From: Kluyveromyces lactis
Lineage: Eukaryota; Ascomycota; Saccharomycetes; Saccharomycetales; Saccharomycetaceae
Length of the DNA stretch: 64,000 nucleotides
Direction: 5' to 3'
NCBI RefSeq assembly: GCF_000002515.2
Contig: NC_006041.1
Span: 1,302,001-1,366,000 of the forward strand
The notes beneath the pieces are model-generated. The model searched no databases. It was not told where the DNA came from and was given only the letters and a program-made list of their open reading frames with translations. The translations under genes and the position numbers were made by a program. Below, piece by piece: positions 50,960-60,850 of this stretch (position 1 is its first letter; each line of letters opens with the position of its first letter).

Positions 50960-51232
50960 ATGTGTCACAGTACATCGCATCGACGTTGCCTTGTGAAGTT
51001 TCCAACAGATGCAGATTGGGATAAGCGTTTCTCACTGTTGGAAGCAATTGAAATGTATAAACTTACGTCCCCTAAAATTTTAGGTATTAGACCTGATTTA
51101 ACAACTCAAGGGTTTGTTTCAAAGGATGTTCGGTCAATGTCACACACATACCACTTTATAGAGTTGAATGATCAAGCATCAGATGAAAAAACTGCAGGTT
51201 GCAAGAGCAAGAACATAGAAGTATCCAGGTAA
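50960..51232 (+). CDS. Unknown 90-codon ORF overlapping the next gene by one base
   Basis: The ATG frame at 50960 has ordinary yeast codon use and a soluble, protein-like composition (FPTDADWDKRFSLLEAIEMY, SPKILGIRPDLTTQGF). That makes a chance frame less likely. Its TAA (51230-51232) overlaps the ATG of the next ORF (51232) in the form TAATG. It may be a small gene, or the true N-terminus of the downstream protein separated by a frame change. No known domain is visible. Confidence 0.5.
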   Translation: MCHSTSHRRCLVKFPTDADWDKRFSLLEAIEMYKLTSPKILGIRPDLTTQGFVSKDVRSMSHTYHFIELNDQASDEKTAGCKSKNIEVSR

Positions 51233-52857
51233 TGAGTTATACCGAGTATAGCATGTACACTGATGACAGTAGCAGTGATGAAGAAGATCAGATAAACGTA
51301 GTTGAAAGTGAAGCTACTTCTTTAGAAGATGATGCTTTCGACGTAGACAGCTTTTTCATGGAAGCTAAACATTCGTTATCAATCCCTAGTGTTGAAAACG
51401 AATCTCGATGCTTTGAAGCAGATGAAGGTAATAGAAGAGCATCTTTGTTTTCTGTTACAACTGGAAGAAATGGAATTGAAGTGATCGAAGAATCGGAATC
51501 AGCACCTGATATTTCAACAGTGCCATTTCAAGAGTTTGCAGTTCGTTACGTCAATAAGTATTTGGTGACGGATTTGCTTTATAAGAAAAGCATTCCAACT
51601 TGGGATCATTCTTGTCACGTCAACGAGATGAAAGCTTTACCGGAACAGATTAGAGCCATGTTAAAAGTGAAAAATCTCAAACTTGGGCCCTTGATGAGGT
51701 TGTTGGTGATCAAGTCAATACATGAGAGGATCGAATACTATCGTGACAGACTTCCAATCGATATTTTAACAGAAGAAAAAGATGAGATATTAGCTGGTCT
51801 TATGGCCAGGGATTTCAATGACGATGAAATTTGGACCAACACTTTAAAATGTATCTTGGAGGCAGGTTTTGTAGCAAAGACAGAGATTTCCCCATACAAC
51901 CCTAACCGCATGTCGTTTGAAGAGAAACTAGATACGCTGAAAGATGAAAATTTGGTGCAAGAGGGTGACGCTTCCGATGGTACATTCATCTGTCCCAGAA
52001 TAACCTTCAACATTTCAAATATGAAAAGGCATAATGGCTATTACAGAGCTTCCAATATAAAGAGGCACAAAATCGACGAGCTATTAGTATTTGATCCAAT
52101 GGTAAAACAAAGAATGAATGCCAAATTACGGTCTTACAATAGTAGGAATGGGGGCCAAATACCTAAATTTACTAAACTGGAGTTTGAGCAGAATATCAAC
52201 TTAAATCATCCTTTGATTCCCCATCTACGAAATTTGAGAAACCCAAGACATAGAAAACACATCGCTGGCGAGCAGAATGCATGTCTCCTATTCAATATAG
52301 ACCAATACCAAACATTAGAAGAGGAGTGGATAGACTCTAAGAAAAATCTTCCGATTACGGGTATTGGCGGAAAATCTGAATATTCCCATTTCCATGCTCC
52401 AACTTCACACTCAAGATTCAGGCGACTTTCTTCCATAACTGGATCCTACTATTTGGGATATGATCAAAAGCTATTTTGTCATGATAGTTATCGGCAATGG
52501 GTTTTCAAGAGCGTTCATTTCAAGAGAATTGCTGCTTACATGTATGCCCAAGAACTTTCAACTCAGAAGAAGATAAAAGAAGAGAAAAACTGGCCATGCA
52601 TTGTATATGACTTGAACATTCTTAATTTACCTTTCAAAGCCGCGGGGAAGGACTTCATACAGACCTGGTTATGTACACCGCAAGATGAAACCGATGAAGG
52701 CTTCGTATACCTTCCTGGTTTGAAAGAACAGTACCAGGCTATGGTCATTGAAAAACTGTCACAAGAAGAATACCTTCGGATACAGTCTCTAAAGCGGGAT
52801 TTAGGAGAACCGGAAGATGATGTTCCTCACAAAATAGTATTGAACTTTGACTTCTGA
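51232..52857 (+). CDS. Protein of unknown function (541 aa), acidic N-terminus
   Basis: From ATG 51232 the product has 541 residues. The first 110 are acidic and Ser-rich (DDSSSDEEDQ), resembling a disordered regulatory tail. The rest is a mixed globular protein with Trp, Tyr and basic patches (ASNIKRHKIDELLVFDP, HPLIPHLRNLRNPRHRKH, HSRFRRLSSITGSYYLGYD), and it ends KIVLNFDF. There are no membrane segments, zinc motifs or catalytic signatures I can name. It sits between LSM1 and GCD14, which are neighbours in S. cerevisiae, so with the acyl-CoA dehydrogenase it is an insertion relative to that genome or was lost there. The frame is open 11 codons further upstream only from a TTG. Confidence 0.8.
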   Translation: MSYTEYSMYTDDSSSDEEDQINVVESEATSLEDDAFDVDSFFMEAKHSLSIPSVENESRCFEADEGNRRASLFSVTTGRNGIEVIEESESAPDISTVPFQEFAVRYVNKYLVTDLLYKKSIPTWDHSCHVNEMKALPEQIRAMLKVKNLKLGPLMRLLVIKSIHERIEYYRDRLPIDILTEEKDEILAGLMARDFNDDEIWTNTLKCILEAGFVAKTEISPYNPNRMSFEEKLDTLKDENLVQEGDASDGTFICPRITFNISNMKRHNGYYRASNIKRHKIDELLVFDPMVKQRMNAKLRSYNSRNGGQIPKFTKLEFEQNINLNHPLIPHLRNLRNPRHRKHIAGEQNACLLFNIDQYQTLEEEWIDSKKNLPITGIGGKSEYSHFHAPTSHSRFRRLSSITGSYYLGYDQKLFCHDSYRQWVFKSVHFKRIAAYMYAQELSTQKKIKEEKNWPCIVYDLNILNLPFKAAGKDFIQTWLCTPQDETDEGFVYLPGLKEQYQAMVIEKLSQEEYLRIQSLKRDLGEPEDDVPHKIVLNFDF

Positions 52858-54389
<1,532 letters not shown>

Positions 54390-54441
54390 TCCGAAGTATA
54401 TAAGCACACATATATAGATATGTATGAACTCTCTGTATCAA

Positions 54442-55350
54442 TCAGACAAAGTCTCCAAAGATATCTCTCCTACGCTGGGCCCACAACGGCATATCTCTTC
54501 TAATCTTATCTTGTGCTTCAATATCGAGATCAGCGATTATGAGCTGGGGATCATGCGTGGTTAGATCTGCAGCAGACAAAATCCTACCCCACGGATCAAT
54601 AATCATAGAATGACCCCAAGAGATTCTTTTTACTGCTGATTCATCAGATGGTTTCTCATCAGCATAGACATCATGTTCACCTTGTTGAGCTGGCATAACC
54701 ACAAAACTTTGAGTATCAATCGCTCTTGCTCTACCCAACAGCTCCCAATGGGCTTCGCCTGTCTTCATAGTGAAAGCACTGGGGAAGCATAGAATTTGCG
54801 CCCCTTTAGAGCGTAATTTCAAAGAAAGTTCAGGGAACCTTATATCGTAACAGATACAACTTCCTAATTTTCCTACTGGAGTATTAATTATGCTTGGAAT
54901 TTCGGAACCAGGCTGAACGCTGTTAGATTCCTTCAAAATCGGACCATTAGGGACATCAACATCGAAGAGATGCAATTTTTGATACTTCTGTAGAATTTCA
55001 CCGTTTGAATTGATGTATAGAAGAACATTCTTAACTCTGGAATCCCCATTTTTGGTATTTACTTCAGAAGGAGGCATATGAATACCAATGGAAATATCAA
55101 TTGGCTTTCCTGCTGCCTTCGTCAATTGACATATTGCACTTTGTAGTTCAGAAATAAATTCTGGCGTTTGTGAAGCCAATTTTTTAGAATGTTCTGCGTT
55201 TCTGCTTAAGTAGTCAGTTGCTTCTGGAAAGAATAGGACTTTAACGTCTTGATCCAAAGCTTTTTTAATCAATGATTTCACAACTTCTAGATTCTGCTTC
55301 AAATTTGAGGAGGAGCACAGCTGACCAATACCAATTCTTGCTACGTTCAT
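54442..55350 (-). CDS. NIT2: Deaminated glutathione amidase Nit2
   Basis: The 302-residue carbon-nitrogen hydrolase (S. cerevisiae 307) has the full catalytic triad: Glu43 in FFPEATDYL, Lys125 in KYQKLHLFDVD and Cys167 in GSCICYDIRFPE. It repairs deaminated glutathione made by side reactions of transaminases. There are 52 bases between its stop and that of GCD14 (convergent), as in YJL125C-YJL126W. Confidence 0.96.
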   Translation of the reverse strand: MNVARIGIGQLCSSSNLKQNLEVVKSLIKKALDQDVKVLFFPEATDYLSRNAEHSKKLASQTPEFISELQSAICQLTKAAGKPIDISIGIHMPPSEVNTKNGDSRVKNVLLYINSNGEILQKYQKLHLFDVDVPNGPILKESNSVQPGSEIPSIINTPVGKLGSCICYDIRFPELSLKLRSKGAQILCFPSAFTMKTGEAHWELLGRARAIDTQSFVVMPAQQGEHDVYADEKPSDESAVKRISWGHSMIIDPWGRILSAADLTTHDPQLIIADLDIEAQDKIRRDMPLWAQRRRDIFGDFV

Positions 55351-55781
55351 AATGGAAGAGGATCTGATAGGTGCTCGCGGCTGATTTCTTTATTGGACCT
55401 ACCTTTAAGATAGAGTATTTTTAATGTTATCTCGTATTTTGGTATCTAGTATAATCTAAAATCGATTGCATATACACAACCCTTAAAAAGATACGACCGT
55501 TTCTGACAGATAAAGACAGCAAGACCTGAGTCTGCTAACGGAATACATATCAAATGTGTGCTCTTAACCCTTTATATCTGCAAGTGGAAATAACTGGCAC
55601 ATCATTTGTTTGGTATTCTTAGGGTCACGTGAATTAGTAGGATTATCAACACTTCAAGTATTCGTAATGGTAAACGCTATTCATAAACTAACGAAATAAT
55701 GATTATTTTGGCGTCTTCCCATCAGAAATAACAGTTAACAACCTCTATTCATCATAAAACTAAACAGATTAAGTGCCACAA
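55351..55781. promoter_or_regulatory. Divergent promoter of NIT2 and SPT10
   Basis: The 431 bases contain a CACGTG near 55626, of Cbf1 type. No gene or long repeat was seen. Confidence 0.5.
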
Positions 55782-57470
55782 ATGTACGGCAATGAGGATA
55801 ATTCACAGATGATGGATGATCCGTACTCGACACCTTTGCAACCCCAAACAATATTGTTGCGCGATGGGGAAACAGTATCCACGATGTATCCGATCCCTGC
55901 AAACCCAGACCTTCTTCCTATAGGGCTTGTAGAATTTCTACTCGATGAGTTCAACATGGAAATTGAGAATGGACAAAGCTTCCCATATTATGAGCCTCTA
56001 TCACTTGATGAATTTAAAAAGAGCTGGTTTGACTGTCATGGTGTGTTATGTGTCATGGTTCTCGGTGAACTTCCGGAGTTAGATTACTCAGTACCAATTA
56101 ACCGCTCTGAAGAAATAGATGAAGTATTAGGCCTGAAATATAGTGAAAGGTTTACGTCAACTTATATGAAAAGAAAGGAACGTCGTAATTTGAACCTCAG
56201 CATTCAATGGGAGAGACAGTGTCTTGGAATTTTTGATTTAAAACCTGCATATCCAGGCCGTTCTTCTCATGTCGCCACTGGCACATTCCTGGTAAATGCA
56301 GGTATTAGAGGGAAAGGTATTGGCAAAACTTTAGTGGATTGTTTTCTGAACTGGGCTCCTCAGCTTGGGTTTACATCGTGTTACTTTCCGTTGGTATACG
56401 GTACTAATGTAGGAATACGAAGAATATTTGAGTCATCTAACTTTAGGAGAATTGGAAAACTTCCAGAATCAGGTATTTTGAAAGGATTTGACTCTCCAGT
56501 AGACTCATTCATATATGGTAAAGAGTTTACTCATGTTAGTAAACACATGAACTCTTTACATTCATCAGTGGACGACACTATAAAAGCAAAATACGAAAGA
56601 CTCATATATTATCTAGAGCACGGAGAATACCCCCCATCATGTAATAGAAATGAGAAGGCAAGATTACGGGTAATTGCTAAGAAGCATTCCCTTATTAACG
56701 GAAAGCTCCATTTCAAAGGAAAGGAAGTTGTGTATGATCCACAACGACAGTTGAGAATTGCATATGAAACTCACATGGTTGACCATCAGGGAATTAATAG
56801 AGTAACTTCAAAGCTAGCCGAGAAATACCATTGGAAAGGTATTAAACAAACAGTAATACAAGTTATCAACTCATGTTCGAACTGCCAAGAAAACACAAAT
56901 AGGATGTCTGATGAAAGCGTTGTTATTGACACAAGAACCGATCCCAATGGCCAACCGCACACAATTGTTCATGCAGTTCCACAAGGTCATATATCTGAAA
57001 GTTTGGAGACATTAGAAGAATTGACACCGGCGGACTCCACCAATAAATCTCGGTTGAAAACATCATTTGTTCAAAGGATTAAATTTGGCAAAGATCCGGG
57101 CTCTGAGAGTGTCAAAAGAAAGCTGGTCACGAGCTCAGATGACTCGATGAATTCTTTTTCTAACTATGCTAATGAAGGTATCAAGAGCAGCAGTAGGAAG
57201 AAGTCGAGAAGTGGTGATCCAAGAGGCAGCGAACCAGGGACTGTCATATTGGAAGAAGAGACACCAAATAGCATGGTGGATGACGCGTTACTAAACCTAG
57301 AAGATAACGTGATGGCCGCAGTAGAGGCAGTTCGGAATGAGCAGCAACAAAAATCAAGTCCAGGTAGTGATAATATCAACGGGAACAGTAAGGATCCTCC
57401 TCATGGTGGCCCAAAAAATCATGGAACTCGTATTTCCTCGGAAGGAATCAACAGACAGGCCTATTATTAA
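55782..57470 (+). CDS. SPT10: Histone-gene activator Spt10 (GNAT domain, HHCC zinc finger)
   Basis: From ATG 55782 the protein has 562 residues (S. cerevisiae 640). A putative acetyltransferase domain (GTFLVNAGIRGKGIGKTLVDC) lies at about 165-190. The DNA-binding HHCC finger uses His331, His335, Cys365 and Cys368 (HMVDH then CSNC), which in Spt10 is known to resemble the integrase zinc finger. Spt10 binds paired upstream elements of the core histone genes and is needed for their S-phase activation. The C-terminal third is disordered and Ser/Lys-rich. The two codons before ATG belong to an open frame starting only with GTG. Position matches YJL127C. Confidence 0.93.
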   Translation: MYGNEDNSQMMDDPYSTPLQPQTILLRDGETVSTMYPIPANPDLLPIGLVEFLLDEFNMEIENGQSFPYYEPLSLDEFKKSWFDCHGVLCVMVLGELPELDYSVPINRSEEIDEVLGLKYSERFTSTYMKRKERRNLNLSIQWERQCLGIFDLKPAYPGRSSHVATGTFLVNAGIRGKGIGKTLVDCFLNWAPQLGFTSCYFPLVYGTNVGIRRIFESSNFRRIGKLPESGILKGFDSPVDSFIYGKEFTHVSKHMNSLHSSVDDTIKAKYERLIYYLEHGEYPPSCNRNEKARLRVIAKKHSLINGKLHFKGKEVVYDPQRQLRIAYETHMVDHQGINRVTSKLAEKYHWKGIKQTVIQVINSCSNCQENTNRMSDESVVIDTRTDPNGQPHTIVHAVPQGHISESLETLEELTPADSTNKSRLKTSFVQRIKFGKDPGSESVKRKLVTSSDDSMNSFSNYANEGIKSSSRKKSRSGDPRGSEPGTVILEEETPNSMVDDALLNLEDNVMAAVEAVRNEQQQKSSPGSDNINGNSKDPPHGGPKNHGTRISSEGINRQAYY

Positions 57471-57508
57471 TGTCCAATAGACAATGTATGTAACTATATT
57501 CAAATTAT

Positions 57509-59590
57509 TTATAGATCTCTCTTAACGACGTCGAAAACAACGGAATTGTCACTAACTATAACATCTCTCTTATAATGTTCCTTTATTGGGAATTCGCTGA
57601 CAACTCTCACATTATGAACAGAATCACCGCTACCATGGTTCCCGGACGGTGAGAGAGTGAATTCGGATGATCCAATTTGCGATCCCTGAAGGGCATTGAT
57701 AACCATATGCGGAGTTGAATCATGCTTTCTGAGATAGTTGAAAATATCCTCACTGTTATCAATTACAAATTCTTCTCCACTGGTATAATCTTTGATGTAC
57801 TTTAATCTATCGACAGTTCTCCCAACAGTTGCCTTGTAAGAAAGCTCAGACTTGGAAACGTCAATATCTAACATTCTCACGCTACCAACCAAGTTCCAAG
57901 AAGCTTTGTCGACCAGTGAAATAATAGGATCTGCCACACCATAGGAGGCATTCTCGTAAAGAGAAATGATATTGTACTTCTCGAGGTTAACTACAGTATG
58001 TTCATCATTACCGTCATCGTAGAATGTAAGGTTAGATACAAATTCATTATGATAGGTATGTGAAAGCACATAAGGTTTGTCTTCTAAATAAAGAAGACTC
58101 GCCACTTCATTTTTGGTTGTAGCGTTAACGGCTTGGTGTAGATGGCTTGGATTTCTGTCAACGACATTAATATCAAACGTAGAGTCAAATATGTTGGATT
58201 TCAATTCCTTGTGGTTGATACTTGAAGCAGGGTTAGTCCATTGTTTGATGTTACCAGAAATGATCCAGTTCTCGCCTATAGTGCTCTTATATTTATCGTC
58301 CAAACTGGATACAATTTCCATTTGTAATTCCCAAGGTTTACCATCCTTCAAGAGTGGGATAAAAGGTGTAAGATCGACGAATAGACTTTCAAGGTCAAAG
58401 GCATCGATACCAACACAAGGTCTCCAAAGAGCAGGCGAGAACCCACCGGTGTAAATGACAGGAGTAGGAATTACCGTTGAAACTAAATAGTCATGTTCAC
58501 CATCATATAAGAAGACTTTCAAAGCACGTAGGGGACCGTGACCCATGACTTCTCGCAAGCCATTTTTGAACTTGGATACATATTTGTCCAACACATTACC
58601 GTACCAGAACTCTTCAGCTGCGTTACCTGAGATGAAAACTTCCAAGATGGCATGCTCTAAGTCATCTTCATGGGCCGCGAAATCTTCAAGAGAACGTCTC
58701 CAACGTGGATTGGAATGAGAGGAAATTGGATAGTACAACAATGGCGTTCTTCTCTTCTTATCACCGACCAAAGGAAGAACCCTGCTTGGTGGAGCTGCGG
58801 CATAATGATAGAAGAAATCGGTAGCGGTTTCATCTGTCCCATGCTTCGCAGTATGTTCATAATAGTAGTGAAGCTTCAATTCCACGTTGAAGACACCAGT
58901 TTGTTTGTTTGTGACAATGTTGTCCAATTGGAAAATAAGTTCCAGAGGGTCATCGCTATCTTGGAACAATGAGATATATTGAGTTATATCTTTCGATGAC
59001 TCACTGACAATGGTAGCCTCATCATAAGGTTCCACGGTAGAAGTCCTCCAAACAGTAACGTTGTTGATAAAAATGTGACCTAAACGATCGTGCTGTATCC
59101 CAGTAATATTTGTCGAGAGTTCCAAGATGATCTTATTATAAGGGGAACCAGTGTATGGCTTAAACGACGCCTGAGCTGGATGACCCCAAGAATCGCCAAA
59201 CGAGTAGGATAAGAGGTGTTCAGTATGGACTGGATCATGAAGCGGTAATTGTTTAATCGTTATTTCAAATGACGTTTCAACGTCTGGATGAACGTCCAGC
59301 TGGTGATGATTACAAGAGAAGTTACCAAAGAATAACCCTTTATGATAACCGAATAAAAGAAGGGAAAGAGCCAAAAAGAAATGGAAAAACTTGACAAATC
59401 TAGTCTTCTTCCTCTTACCGTCGTTCCCACTCTCATTCTTTTCTACATCGTACTTCCAGTACCCTGTGTCCTTTTCAGCATCAATCGATTCTATGTAAGC
59501 AGGAGGTTCCCCTGCATCAGTAGACTTTGGTTTTTTATCCTCGCAAACCATTTGGTTCCATATATTCATCTCATTCCCCTTAGTACCCAT
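57509..59590 (-). CDS. PNGase A-type peptide:N-glycanase, type II membrane protein
   Basis: From ATG 59590 the protein has 693 residues. It has a cytosolic tail of about 65 residues, one membrane anchor (VKFFHFFLALSLLLFGYHKG, about 66-85) and a large lumenal or extracellular part. The family segments LELSTNITGIQHDRLGHIFI and NNVTVWRTSTVEPYD match PNGase A, the glycoamidase known from plants and widespread in filamentous fungi. Many N-x-S/T sites are present. The family cleaves N-glycans from glycopeptides; whether the yeast members are active is not known to me. S. cerevisiae has no member that I know of. Here it is inserted between SPT10 and PBS2, which adjoin in S. cerevisiae. Confidence 0.85.
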   Translation of the reverse strand: MGTKGNEMNIWNQMVCEDKKPKSTDAGEPPAYIESIDAEKDTGYWKYDVEKNESGNDGKRKKTRFVKFFHFFLALSLLLFGYHKGLFFGNFSCNHHQLDVHPDVETSFEITIKQLPLHDPVHTEHLLSYSFGDSWGHPAQASFKPYTGSPYNKIILELSTNITGIQHDRLGHIFINNVTVWRTSTVEPYDEATIVSESSKDITQYISLFQDSDDPLELIFQLDNIVTNKQTGVFNVELKLHYYYEHTAKHGTDETATDFFYHYAAAPPSRVLPLVGDKKRRTPLLYYPISSHSNPRWRRSLEDFAAHEDDLEHAILEVFISGNAAEEFWYGNVLDKYVSKFKNGLREVMGHGPLRALKVFLYDGEHDYLVSTVIPTPVIYTGGFSPALWRPCVGIDAFDLESLFVDLTPFIPLLKDGKPWELQMEIVSSLDDKYKSTIGENWIISGNIKQWTNPASSINHKELKSNIFDSTFDINVVDRNPSHLHQAVNATTKNEVASLLYLEDKPYVLSHTYHNEFVSNLTFYDDGNDEHTVVNLEKYNIISLYENASYGVADPIISLVDKASWNLVGSVRMLDIDVSKSELSYKATVGRTVDRLKYIKDYTSGEEFVIDNSEDIFNYLRKHDSTPHMVINALQGSQIGSSEFTLSPSGNHGSGDSVHNVRVVSEFPIKEHYKRDVIVSDNSVVFDVVKRDL

Positions 59591-60850
59591 ATCTACCAAC
59601 ACTTCAATTGCTTGTCCTGGGTGCTACAAGGTGCGTCTCTTCCCTGTCTCCCCTCTGCAATATACATGGATAATTTACTTTCATGGCTATATAAGTTCTA
59701 TAATAATAATAATATTAAATGGAAAATGTCAATATTGGATATGCACACAATATTTCACAGATGATGAAGAAAGGAAGGATCGGACAGAAAAGACAAGAGG
59801 GGACAATCACAGCCCGAAGGCAATAGCAAAGATTGAAGATGGTGCTAGGGTTCTTTACGCAACTTCGGAACATATTCACGCAATACTACTCATCATGGCA
59901 GCAGATTGTACTTTCTCGAAGAGCTTTCTTCCAATTGCTAGGGTACTTGGGAACATGCGCTATTTTCACAATGCTCGCACAAGCGCAATGAGGGGTCGAA
60001 TGTCACACGACGACAAATTGGCTTTAAGACGGTGCACAAAATGCTGTGGTTCGTAGAACATTGTCCATTGAGCTACACCGTCCTCCCTCCACATACAAAT
60101 CCCAAAGAGAATAGTGAAGAGAGCTTGGAAAAAACTAACGAACGTCCACGTGATAGTCACGTGGACACCATCATCCCCCCGGGTAACATTCCCGAAAAAA
60201 AGATTTGCATATTTGCACCGCATACATGCACCACACAAGGTTAGTACCGGGCAATGGCCTGATTCCCACCACTACCCCTCTCTCTGCATCAACAACTACG
60301 AAATAAATGCTCAAACCATATTCACGATCTTGCTTTTCGGTCTACTTCACGTCATAGCAGGCTACACCGACCAACAGACACAACAAAAACCAGAAAGTCT
60401 AATAATCTTGTTAAACTTGCAGGGGAATTGTAGATTTCACATACATACTCAAGTGATAAATGAAGAGAGGGTATTTAAGTAATGTACAATATAATTTATG
60501 CAATGTATTTACAAAGCCTCGTGTAGCAATAGCAACTGCGGGAAGAACCCTTGCTTAGCTGTGACACGGATCCTGGATAGTACTACAATTCCTTCGTTTT
60601 ACTTCTACTGCTAGGCGCATCTTACTGGGAACTAATTTTTTCTGTATTTTTTCTTATCTCCTTTCTTGACAAATTTGATTTTTGATCGATATAATTATAA
60701 CGATTATAATTCAAACTCAAAATCAAATTGAAATTAACCTTTCAGTTTGATTTAGTATTTTGTCTGGAAAACACTCTTTGACAGGAAGAGAAAAGGAGTG
60801 AGTGAAGGGTACTTTAGTAAGGTGAGTAGGGCGATTAAGTGTGTCCAATT
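59591..60850. promoter_or_regulatory. Divergent promoter of the PNGase-A gene and PBS2
   Basis: The 1,260 bases hold several short frames with no likeness to known proteins (longest ATG or near-ATG frames about 120-140 codons, 59631-60056 and 60114-60482). They also hold an inverted repeat of two CACGTG boxes at 60144-60166. The proximal 150 bases before PBS2 are AT-rich. Confidence 0.5.
60144..60166. repeat. Perfect inverted repeat of two CACGTG boxes
   Basis: The arms GTCCACGTGA (60144-60153) and TCACGTGGAC (60157-60166) are exact reverse complements around TAG. The CACGTG boxes at 60147-60152 and 60158-60163 are 11 bases apart, about one helical turn. This would place two bHLH dimers (Cbf1 or Pho4 type) on the same DNA face. 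Confidence 0.8.

Noticed and set aside
50960-51260. Programmed +1 frameshift joining the two unknown ORFs
   Set aside because: The downstream frame lies at -1 relative to the upstream one, and no known yeast +1 slippery heptamer is present at the junction.
59631-60482. Overlapping plus-strand frames of about 120-140 codons before PBS2
   Set aside because: Composition is irregular and there is no likeness. Several mutually overlapping frames in the same DNA point to chance.
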